From the NCBI GenBank assembly GCA_021790615.1, contig JAJYGW010000152.1, positions 1-5,768 on the forward strand: a stretch of 5,768 bases of DNA, read 5' to 3'. The notes beneath the pieces were generated by a model, which saw only the letters and a program-made list of their open reading frames with translations, had not been told where the DNA came from and did not search any database. Shown in pieces: positions 1 to 4,643 of the stretch. Each line of letters begins with the position of its first letter. Positions within the stretch are counted from its first letter, which is position 1. This DNA comes from Actinomycetes bacterium. Its GTDB lineage: Bacteria; Actinomycetota; Acidimicrobiia; Acidimicrobiales; JAKAOS01. Position numbers and translations under genes: made by a program.

Positions 1-1176
1 GGAGGCTCCGATGACGATGACGTTGCGGAGCGCTTCGACGCCGTCGATCTCCGCCAGGAGCTGTGGCACGATCGTCGACTCCATGTCGGAGCTGATCCCG
101 GTGCCCCTCGTGCGGAACAGCGAGTCCATCTCGTCGAAGAACACGATGACCGGCACGCCCTCCTCGGACTTCTCCCTCGCCCGCTGGAAGACGAGTCGGA
201 TCTGGCGCTCGGTCTCGCCCACGTACTTGTTGAGCAGCTCCGGGCCCTTGATGTTGAGGAAGTAGCTCCGTGCCCCCTTGTCGCCGGCGAGCTCGGCCAC
301 CTTCTTCGCGAGCGAGTTCGCCACCGCCTTCGCGATCAGCGTCTTGCCACAGCCCGGCGGCCCGTAGAGGAGGATGCCCTTCGGGGCAGGCAGGTCGAAC
401 TCGGCAAAGAGCGCTCGATGGAGGAACGGGAGCTCGACGGCGTCCTTGATGTCCTCGATCTGGCTGTCGAGACCCCCGACGTCCTCGTAGGAGACGTCCG
501 GCACCTCCTCGAGGACCAGCTCCTCGACCTCCGGACGGGGCAGTCGCTCGAGGAGCAGCCCCGTGCGCGAGTCCATGAGCGCGCTGTCCCCGACGCGCAG
601 TCGCTGGTCGGCGAGGCCGGAAGCGAGCTGCGACGCCAGCTCGCAGACCCGCTCCTCGTCCGCACGGGCGACCACGAGCGCCCGGCCACCGTCGAGGAGC
701 TCCTTCACGGTGACGACCTCACCCGCTCGCTCGAGGCTCCCGGCGAGCACGACGTTGAGCGACTCGTTGAGCACGACCTCCTGGCCCCGTGACAAGCTCG
801 CCGCGTCGAGCTCCGGGTGCAGCGCGACGCGCATCTTCCGACCCCCGGAGAACACGTCGACCGTGCCGTCCTCGTTCGCCGTGAGGAAGGTCCCGTAGGC
901 CGAGGGCGGCTGGGTGAGCTTGTCGACCTCCTCGCGCAGGGTCGCGATGTGCTCGCGCGCCTGCTGCAGGGTCGAGGTGAGCCTCTCGTTGCGGGAGAGC
1001 GCCTGGGCGAGCTGCCCGGACGTCTCGAGGAGCTTCTCCTCGAGGGCCCGCACCCGCCTCGGTGCCTCGGCCAGCCGCCGCCGGAGCAGCTGGACCTCCT
1101 CCTCCAACGCAACGAGCTCGGCCGGCCGCTCCTCCGGCCCCGATCCGCCGTCCGCAGAACCAGTCGTCGAGACCAC
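1..1176 (-). CDS. arc: Proteasome-associated ATPase ARC/Mpa (3' end outside window)
   Basis: Hexameric AAA+ unfoldase that binds Pup-tagged proteins through an N-terminal coiled coil and threads them into the 20S proteasome in the cytoplasm. 392 residues are visible. In order: a low-complexity start (1-14), a Leu/Glu-rich coiled coil (about 15-86), interdomain OB-fold region (about 93-200), a linker with [13 protein letters not shown], and the AAA+ domain. Walker A is GPPGCGKT (272-279), the pore loop KYVG (317-320) and Walker B VIVFFDE (343-349); the frame ends at VIVIGAS. The family is about 600 aa, so about 200 residues, including the proteasome-docking C-terminal tail, are beyond the edge. 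GTG at 1176-1174 is chosen because an in-frame TAG lies at 1242-1240, no other ATG/GTG occurs between, and the coiled coil begins soon after. It is divergent from the ferredoxin gene. Family assignment is essentially certain from near-identity of motifs to mycobacterial Mpa; the exact start is less so. Confidence 0.97.
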   Translation of the reverse strand, partial: MVSTTGSADGGSGPEERPAELVALEEEVQLLRRRLAEAPRRVRALEEKLLETSGQLAQALSRNERLTSTLQQAREHIATLREEVDKLTQPPSAYGTFLTANEDGTVDVFSGGRKMRVALHPELDAASLSRGQEVVLNESLNVVLAGSLERAGEVVTVKELLDGGRALVVARADEERVCELASQLASGLADQRLRVGDSALMDSRTGLLLERLPRPEVEELVLEEVPDVSYEDVGGLDSQIEDIKDAVELPFLHRALFAEFDLPAPKGILLYGPPGCGKTLIAKAVANSLAKKVAELAGDKGARSYFLNIKGPELLNKYVGETERQIRLVFQRAREKSEEGVPVIVFFDEMDSLFRTRGTGISSDMESTIVPQLLAEIDGVEALRNVIVIGAS

Positions 1177-1297
1177 CTCCCGTCCGCAACCTACACCGGC
1201 CCGCCGCCGAGTGGTGGCACCCGCCCCGAGCGCCAGGCACTAGCCTCACCGCTGGTAGGAGCGTGCGACGCGAGGCGCGAAGGAGAGCGGACGCGAC
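1177..1297. promoter_or_regulatory. Divergent control region between arc and the ferredoxin gene
   Basis: This 121-bp gap must hold the promoters of both divergent genes. Visible elements: TAGCCT at 1241-1246 on the plus strand, a TANNNT-type -10 that would give a leader of about 45 nt for the ferredoxin; and TAGGTT at 1193-1188 on the minus strand, a -10 candidate only 11 nt from the arc GTG, implying a very short or absent leader. Neither has a recognisable -35. An inverted pair CGTCCGC (1181-1187) / GCGGACG (1287-1293) brackets the region, each copy 4 nt from a start codon. The promoter assignments are inference from sequence only. Confidence 0.45.
1280..1287 (+). promoter_or_regulatory. 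Ribosome binding site of the ferredoxin gene
   Basis: The purine run AAGGAGAG includes AGGAG, 12 nt upstream of the ATG at 1298. The spacing is longer than ideal but it is the only Shine-Dalgarno-like sequence near this start, and it supports a leadered mRNA for this gene, unlike the desaturase and transketolase genes further on. Confidence 0.55.
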
Positions 1298-1534
1298 ATG
1301 AAGGTCTGGATCGACCAGGATCTCTGCACCGGCGACGGTCTCTGTGAAGAGATCGCGCCCGCGGTGTTCACCTTGCTCGACGACGGCCTCGCCTATGTGA
1401 AGGACGGCGGGGTGGTGCAGAACGACCCGGGTGGCGCGCAGGGGATGGCCCTCGTGCCGACCGACCTCGAGGACGCGGTGGTCGAGGCGGCCGAGGAGTG
1501 CCCCGGCGAGTGCATCTTCGTCGAGCAGGCGTGA
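1298..1534 (+). CDS. Small single-cluster ferredoxin (C-x2-D-x2-C ... CP type)
   Basis: A 78-aa soluble electron carrier with one Fe-S cluster. Ligand candidates are C10, C16 and C68 (followed by P69), with D13 where a fourth Cys would sit in a normal 4Fe-4S site: the pattern C-x2-D-x2-C...CP. The opening WIDQDLCTGDGLC closely resembles Pyrococcus furiosus ferredoxin, where the matching Asp can ligate a 4Fe-4S cluster that readily converts to 3Fe-4S. The Cys that forms a disulfide in that protein is replaced here by A20, and an extra C72 follows in CPGEC. The stretch between C16 and C68 (51 residues) is about a dozen longer than in P. furiosus. Acidic overall, as expected. ATG start is supported by AAGGAG upstream. 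Its stop overlaps the cupin start (GTGA), so the two are probably co-translated. The redox partner (a cytochrome P450 or other oxidoreductase) is not in the window. Confidence 0.92.
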   Translation: MKVWIDQDLCTGDGLCEEIAPAVFTLLDDGLAYVKDGGVVQNDPGGAQGMALVPTDLEDAVVEAAEECPGECIFVEQA

Positions 1535-1983
1535 CCGAGCTGCTCGCGGCGCCCGCTGCGATACCAGCCCCTGCGGGCAAGCTGATCGAGGAGTTCTTCG
1601 GCCGGGCGAGCACCGGCGACGCGACGATCAGCGTCGCGAGGATGGTGGCCCCGCCGGGCTGGTCCGAGCCCGGGCAGCGCCCGAGCTTCGAGGAGCTCAC
1701 CGTCGTGCTCGAGGGGAGCCTCGTCGTCGAGCACCGCGAGGGGCGCTTCGTGGTCGCAGCGGGCCAGGCGTGCCGCGCGCGCCCGGAGGAGTGGGTCCGC
1801 TACTCGAGCCCGACCGGCGCCCACTACGTCGCGATCTGCCTCCCCGCGTTCTCCCCCGCTGCGGCCAGGCGCGACGACGAGTCCGCCGAGCTCGGGGGCT
1901 CCCACGCCTCGGTCGACGCCGACGCCGGGGCTGGCGCCAGCGCGTCCTCGACACCGGACGAGTTGGTCCCCCCCTCGACCTGA
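1531..1983 (+). CDS. Small single-domain cupin protein, metal ligands not conserved
   Basis: A 150-aa protein. Residues about 30-108 form a cupin beta-barrel: the first motif is in GWSEPGQRPSFEELTVVLEG (43-62) and the second around the GQACRARPEEWVRY stretch (78-91), with H98 near its end. The canonical motif-1 histidines are absent (Q49, P51), leaving E54/E55, so a classical metal-dioxygenase role is doubtful; a binding, sensing or isomerase-type role is possible but not shown. Residues 109-150 are Ala/Ser/Asp-rich low complexity, probably disordered. GTG at 1531 is preferred because it overlaps the ferredoxin stop by 4 nt (GTGA) and leaves a sensible N-terminus; an upstream ATG at 1498 would overlap the ferredoxin by 37 nt. 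The last 160 bp are antisense to the trmI 3' end. Co-expression with the ferredoxin is inferred from the overlap; substrate is unknown. Confidence 0.82.
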   Translation: MTELLAAPAAIPAPAGKLIEEFFGRASTGDATISVARMVAPPGWSEPGQRPSFEELTVVLEGSLVVEHREGRFVVAAGQACRARPEEWVRYSSPTGAHYVAICLPAFSPAAARRDDESAELGGSHASVDADAGAGASASSTPDELVPPST

Positions 1984-2834
1984 GCCCGAGCGGCGGACGT
2001 CGGGACCGTTCCGCCGAGCAAGCGCGCCACGGTCAAGAAGCCGGTGTGCCCGACCATCCGGTGCGCGGGGCGGACCGCCCTCCCCGCGACATGCCAGCTC
2101 CGCTGGAGCACCTCCACCGTCTCCGCCAGCCCGAACGGGCTCGCGGCGAGCTCGTCTCGAAGCGTCGCCACCTGGAGGATCGACGGGAGGTAGCAGACCA
2201 GCACGCCGCCCGGCGCGAGGGCTCGGGCCGCGTGCGCCACGACCTGCCACGGTTCGGGCAGGTCGAGCACGACGGCATCGAGCGCCGTCTCGCCGATCCC
2301 CTCGTAGACGTCGCGCAGCTCGACCCGGTAGGAGGTCTCGGGTCCGAGCGCCTCGGCCACGTTCCGCCCGGCGGTCGCGGCAAAGTCCTCCCGGAGCTCG
2401 TAGCCGACGACGTCTGCGCCTGCCCGGAGCAGCGCCATCGAGAGCGCACCCGAGCCGACCCCGGCCTCGAGCACCCGCGCCCCGGGGAACACGTCGGCGA
2501 GGAGGAGGATCGCCCCGAGATCCTTCGGGTAGACGACCTGGGCGCCGCGAGGCATTCCGAGCACGACATCCGCGAGCGTCGGGCGCACGACGAGGAAGCG
2601 GGCCCCACCCGCCGAGCGGATCTCCACGCCCTCGGGCCCGCCGATCAGCTGGTCGAGCTCCACGACACCGGCATGGGAGTGGAACCGTCCCCCGGCCACG
2701 AGGCGGACGAGGTTCCGCCGGTCCTTCGCGTCGACGAAGAGCACCCGCTCGCCGGCTTCGAGCGCGCCCGTCGCGCGGCCACGCCGGAGCGATGCCCCTG
2801 GCGCAGGGGCTCCGGCCCCACCCCCCTCGGTCAC
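1824..2834 (-). CDS. trmI: tRNA (adenine-58-N1)-methyltransferase TrmI
   Basis: SAM-dependent enzyme that makes m1A58 in the T-loop of tRNAs, acting as a tetramer in the cytoplasm. 336 aa: low-complexity N-terminus (1-24), small N-terminal domain from LEAGERVLFVDAKDRR (25-40), MPRGAQVVYPKD (94-105) leading to the Rossmann fold, SAM motif I VLEAGVGSG (121-129), acidic residue E146 after strand 2, catalytic-site motif DLPEPW (191-196), and the family signature AVRPAHRMVGHTGF (253-266). The order and spacing match mycobacterial Rv2118c (280 aa). The extra length is a 64-residue Ala/Ser/Pro-rich tail (273-336) that runs antisense into the cupin gene. GTG at 2834-2832 is the only in-frame start before the conserved domain, and it overlaps the preceding stop (GTGA). 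No good Shine-Dalgarno is seen, so translation probably depends on coupling. It is usually next to arc in actinobacteria; here two opposite-strand genes separate them. Confidence 0.95.
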   Translation of the reverse strand: MTEGGGAGAPAPGASLRRGRATGALEAGERVLFVDAKDRRNLVRLVAGGRFHSHAGVVELDQLIGGPEGVEIRSAGGARFLVVRPTLADVVLGMPRGAQVVYPKDLGAILLLADVFPGARVLEAGVGSGALSMALLRAGADVVGYELREDFAATAGRNVAEALGPETSYRVELRDVYEGIGETALDAVVLDLPEPWQVVAHAARALAPGGVLVCYLPSILQVATLRDELAASPFGLAETVEVLQRSWHVAGRAVRPAHRMVGHTGFLTVARLLGGTVPTSAARAQVEGGTNSSGVEDALAPAPASASTEAWEPPSSADSSSRLAAAGENAGRQIAT

Positions 2835-3100
2835 CGGCGCCTGCGCGTCGCCCGTTCGAGGTGCCTGATCTCGAGCCGCTGCCCCGGCGAAAGGCGCTCG
2901 GTCACCCGGACCTGTCGCCCGCCCTTGCGGAGCTCCGACGCGAACAGTGCCGCCGCCCCGACGAGGAGCCAGCCGGTCCGGCCACCGAGGAGGCCGTCGA
3001 CCAGTCCCCGCCGTCGGAGCATCGCCGGCACGGCCCGCAGGCTGCCGAGTGGTCCTACCGGCTTCGGAGGGGCGAGGAGACGGCGGAGGGAGCCGAGCAT
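2831..3100 (-). CDS. Hypothetical 89-aa basic protein with a short hydrophobic segment
   Basis: I do not recognise a family. The protein is very Arg-rich at both ends. Residues 1-33 are basic with Pro/Leu, then RTGWLLVGAAALFAS (41-55) forms a short hydrophobic stretch that could be one membrane segment or a membrane-dipping helix. It is followed by a polar part containing VRVTERLSPGQRLEIRHLER (64-83) and a terminal RRRR. The start ATG at 3100-3098 overlaps the upstream stop by one base (TGATG), and its own stop overlaps the trmI GTG. These two junctions, and a single sensible start, are the main evidence that it is real; the competing plus-strand frames here are Arg/Pro/Ser-rich shadows. It most likely belongs with the two upstream membrane proteins. 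Function unknown. Confidence 0.72.
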   Translation of the reverse strand: MLGSLRRLLAPPKPVGPLGSLRAVPAMLRRRGLVDGLLGGRTGWLLVGAAALFASELRKGGRQVRVTERLSPGQRLEIRHLERATRRRR

Positions 3101-3306
3101 CAGATCCGGCGGATCTCGACCACCGTCGAGGAGAGTCTCCCCTTGCGCCTCCCCACCAGGTACGCCACGGCGAGGAGCGCGACGCCGACCGTGGACGCGA
3201 TCGCAACCAGCGACGGCTGCGCACGCTCGACCGGGGCCGAGAGGCTCGCCTGGAGCGCGCGGAGCTTTGCCTCGATGTCCGACGCGGTGACGGGCCGGCT
3301 GCTCAT
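3100..3306 (-). CDS. Small single-pass membrane protein, 68 aa
   Basis: Residues 1-30 form a polar helix, with SDIEAKLRALQASLSAPVER (9-28) likely amphipathic. A single transmembrane helix follows at about 32-51 (SLVAIASTVGVALLAVAYLV), then a basic stop-transfer GRRKGR and the tail STVVEIRRI. By the positive-inside rule the C-terminus should be cytoplasmic. The architecture resembles short actinobacterial proteins of the DUF3618 type (helical N-terminus, one TM, basic end), but the sequence is too short for me to assign a family firmly. ATG at 3306-3304 overlaps the stop of the holin-like gene by 4 nt (ATGA) and its stop overlaps the next gene's ATG by 1 nt. This ladder of overlaps implies co-translation and perhaps a fixed stoichiometry. 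Function unknown. Confidence 0.8.
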   Translation of the reverse strand: MSSRPVTASDIEAKLRALQASLSAPVERAQPSLVAIASTVGVALLAVAYLVGRRKGRLSSTVVEIRRI

Positions 3307-3656
3307 CGTCCCACCTTCCCGGGTCCGCGTCCACGCAAGACGGCAAGTCCGGCCACCCCCGCAACGGCCACGGCGACCGCCGCCGTGACGACGTACGGTA
3401 GCCACGAGAGGTGGCCGTGGAACGTCGAGCCGGTCGCCGTCTGGAGGGCCCGGAGCAGCGCGAGGGCGAGGAGCGTGAGCCCACCGCCGAGCAGCATCGA
3501 GCCGGCTGCGCCCACCGCGACGAAGCGCCCGATGGTCTTCGCAGGTTCGAGCGTCCGCTGCTTCACGTAGGCGGTGGTGAGCGCGCGGATCTCTCCGAGG
3601 AGCACGCCGAAGTCCTCCCCGCCGTGCGGCTCGCGCTGCGCTGTGCTGTCCACCAC
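3303..3656 (-). CDS. Two-TM membrane protein, putative holin superfamily III-like (PF07332-like)
   Basis: 117 aa with a polar, partly amphipathic N-terminal region (1-42, including GVLLGEIRALTTAYVKQR at 17-34), two hydrophobic helices (about 43-69 and 86-107) joined by a short loop containing WLPYVV, and a basic Gly/Arg C-terminus. This is the layout of the actinobacterial proteins annotated as phage holin family or DUF1469, which are common chromosomal genes and not evidence of a phage; none of the neighbours is phage-related. GTG at 3656-3654 is chosen because GGGAGGA lies 6 nt upstream; the adjacent GTG at 3653 is equally possible, and an earlier GTG at 3695 would add 13 residues but place the Shine-Dalgarno inside the gene. 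It is the first gene of a four-gene overlapping unit ending in trmI. A role in envelope organisation is only inferred. Confidence 0.82.
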   Translation of the reverse strand: MVDSTAQREPHGGEDFGVLLGEIRALTTAYVKQRTLEPAKTIGRFVAVGAAGSMLLGGGLTLLALALLRALQTATGSTFHGHLSWLPYVVTAAVAVAVAGVAGLAVLRGRGPGKVGR

Positions 3657-3662
3657 GTTCGT

Positions 3663-3669
3663 TCCTCCC
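3663..3669 (-). promoter_or_regulatory. Ribosome binding site of the holin-like gene
   Basis: GGGAGGA on the minus strand, 6 nt before GTG 3656 and 9 nt before GTG 3653. It is the strongest Shine-Dalgarno in the window and argues against the upstream GTG at 3695. It is the only good ribosome entry site seen for the four-gene unit, consistent with the later genes relying on overlap coupling. Confidence 0.75.
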
Positions 3670-3722
3670 GGCCCGACAGCTCGGCGCGCGAACACGCGCG
3701 CGCCGGCGACTCGGTTCCCGCA

Positions 3723-3751
3723 TTCCTAGCCCGTCTCGCCCCTCCCCGCAA
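3723..3751 (-). promoter_or_regulatory. Candidate promoter of the holin-like/trmI operon
   Basis: On the minus strand TTGCGG (3751-3746) and TAGGAA (3728-3723) are separated by 17 nt, a good fit to a housekeeping sigma -35/-10 arrangement. Transcription would start near 3716 and leave a leader of about 60 nt carrying the GGGAGGA site. This is the only -35/-10 pair in the window where both halves look convincing. Not verified experimentally. Confidence 0.45.
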
Positions 3752-3800
3752 GCACCCGCCTCGCCCGGACTCGGCAGCGCACGGGAGCTCGACGGGCGGA

Positions 3801-3815
3801 TGGTAGCGTGCCAGC
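3801..3815 (+). promoter_or_regulatory. Candidate leaderless promoter of the desaturase gene (extended -10)
   Basis: TGG-TAGCGT: an extended -10 (TGn at 3801-3803, hexamer at 3804-3809) followed by exactly 6 nt before the GTG at 3816. That places the expected transcription start on or next to the first base of the start codon. No Shine-Dalgarno is present and an in-frame TAG at 3804-3806 excludes an earlier start, so a leaderless mRNA is the simplest reading. No clear -35. Confidence 0.5.
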
Positions 3816-4562
3816 GTGCGCGTCCTCCTTGCCGTGGTGTTCGGCCTCGCGACCTGCCAGATCGCCCTGCTGCTCACCACGCTCTATCTCCATCGGGCCC
3901 TCTCACATCGCGCGCTCAGCCTCTCGCCCGGCGTCGCCTTCGCCTGTCGGGTACTCGTGTGGATCTCGACCGGAGTGCGGCCGCGTCAGTGGGTCGCCGT
4001 CCACCGCAAGCACCACGCCTTCACCGACGTCGAGGGGGATCCCCATTCGCCGCTCCTCGAGGGCTTCTCGATGGTCCAGTTCCTGAACTTCGTCCTGTAC
4101 CGGCGCGTCGCTCGGCAGGAGGAGGTCGTCCGGAAGTACGCCCGAGACCTGCCGGCGGACGCCTGGGACCGCCGCCTGTTCGACCATGCGCTCCTCGGAC
4201 TCGGGATCGGTTTCGCCTTCTTCGTCCTCGTCCTGGGCTGGGAGATGGCGCTCGTCGCCGCGGCGGTCCACGCAGTTTCCTACCTCCTACTCAACGCGGC
4301 GATCAACGCCATCGGCCACTCCTGGGGGCGGCGTCCCTACCCCAACATCGCGACGAACAACCAGTGGCTGGCCTTTCTCACGATGGGCGAGGGACTGCAC
4401 AACAACCACCACGCCGCGCCGACCTCCGCCCGGCTGTCCCTCGCTCGTCGCGAGCTCGATCCCGGCTGGTGGGTGATCGCGACGTTGCAGCGGCTCGGCT
4501 GGGCGAAGGTCCGTCACACCGAGGTGAAGCTGGCCCGCCCGAAGGCCTCAGCCGCAGCCTGA
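3816..4562 (+). CDS. Membrane fatty-acid (acyl-CoA type) desaturase
   Basis: A 248-aa integral membrane di-iron enzyme that would use O2 and electrons to introduce a cis double bond, typically delta-9, into a saturated acyl chain. All histidine boxes are present: HRALSH (26-31, HX4H), HRKHH (63-67, HXXHH), and HNNHH (195-199, HXXHH), plus INAIGHSWG (163-171, the extra NX3H ligand) and DPHSP (75-79). Hydrophobic segments lie at about 3-25, 39-54, 125-142 and 144-165, fitting two membrane hairpins with the histidines on the cytoplasmic side. The protein is at the short end of the family, lacking long terminal extensions and any fused cytochrome b5, so it needs separate electron donors. GTG 3816 is the first possible start after an in-frame TAG at 3804. 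It stands alone, divergent from the holin-like operon. Acyl-CoA versus lipid-linked substrate cannot be decided. Confidence 0.93.
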   Translation: MRVLLAVVFGLATCQIALLLTTLYLHRALSHRALSLSPGVAFACRVLVWISTGVRPRQWVAVHRKHHAFTDVEGDPHSPLLEGFSMVQFLNFVLYRRVARQEEVVRKYARDLPADAWDRRLFDHALLGLGIGFAFFVLVLGWEMALVAAAVHAVSYLLLNAAINAIGHSWGRRPYPNIATNNQWLAFLTMGEGLHNNHHAAPTSARLSLARRELDPGWWVIATLQRLGWAKVRHTEVKLARPKASAAA

Positions 4563-4631
4563 GGCGCCACCAGCCCGGCCGCGGCGTATCCGGTGGCGGC
4601 CGTTCATCCTGGCCACCGGGTGCCTTGCGGG
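4563..4631 (+). terminator. Hairpin-rich gap after the desaturase gene, possible terminator
   Basis: CCGGTGGC (4590-4597) and GCCACCGG (4612-4619) form a perfect 8-bp stem with a 14-nt loop. Two alternatives compete: CGCCACC (4565-4571) with GGTGGCG (4592-4598), and CGGCCGC (4576-4582) with GCGGCCG (4596-4602). No T-run follows, so this is not a textbook intrinsic terminator, but T-poor hairpins are common between GC-rich actinobacterial genes. The third arm ends 12 bases before the transketolase -10 hexamer. Confidence 0.4.
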
Positions 4632-4643
4632 TAGGGTGACGCC
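4632..4643 (+). promoter_or_regulatory. Candidate leaderless promoter of the transketolase gene
   Basis: TAGGGT (4632-4637) followed by exactly 6 nt and then the ATG at 4644, the same geometry as at the desaturase gene. No Shine-Dalgarno can fit between a start site near 4644 and the ATG; a GGGTAGGG purine stretch lies nearby but coincides with the -10. No convincing -35 hexamer is seen, although TTGCGG sits too close, at 4625-4630. Confidence 0.5.

Larger units (their letters stand above)
3657..3815. other. Divergent gap between the holin-like operon and the desaturase
   Basis: A 159-bp spacer with outward promoters on both sides (minus-strand TTGCGG/TAGGAA at 3751-3723, plus-strand TGGTAGCGT at 3801-3809). 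I see no RNA gene, no convincing operator palindrome and no further small coding frame. The stretch 3680-3705 has alternating GCGCGCG-type sequence, which may just reflect composition. Confidence 0.6.

Noticed and set aside
719..1249. 176-aa minus-strand frame starting close to the arc start
   Set aside because: It is a different frame within arc; the arc frame itself carries the coiled coil, OB and AAA+ sequences.
1498..1530. Upstream ATG at 1498 as the cupin start
   Set aside because: It would overlap the ferredoxin gene by 37 nt and add an Arg-rich stretch; GTG 1531 gives a standard 4-nt overlap.
1393..2250. 285-aa minus-strand open frame
   Set aside because: It overlaps the ferredoxin, cupin and trmI frames, has low-complexity Gly/Arg composition and shows no recognisable motif.
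1431..3290. 619-aa plus-strand open frame
   Set aside because: It runs antisense through trmI and the small genes with Arg/Pro/Arg-rich repetitive translation and no domain. This is a typical GC-rich shadow of the minus-strand genes, whose motifs are unmistakable.
3303..3656. Holin-like protein as a sign of a prophage
   Set aside because: No lysin, integrase, structural or att-like sequence is nearby, and chromosomal holin-III-like proteins are common in actinobacteria.
3680..3705. GCGCGCG-rich stretch as a structured or Z-DNA element
   Set aside because: Short and imperfect; it is explained by the high GC content and no functional context supports it.
3800..4639. 279-aa plus-strand frame and the 293-aa minus-strand frame at 4548-5429
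   Set aside because: Both are shadows of the desaturase and transketolase genes, whose active-site motifs are complete in their own frames.
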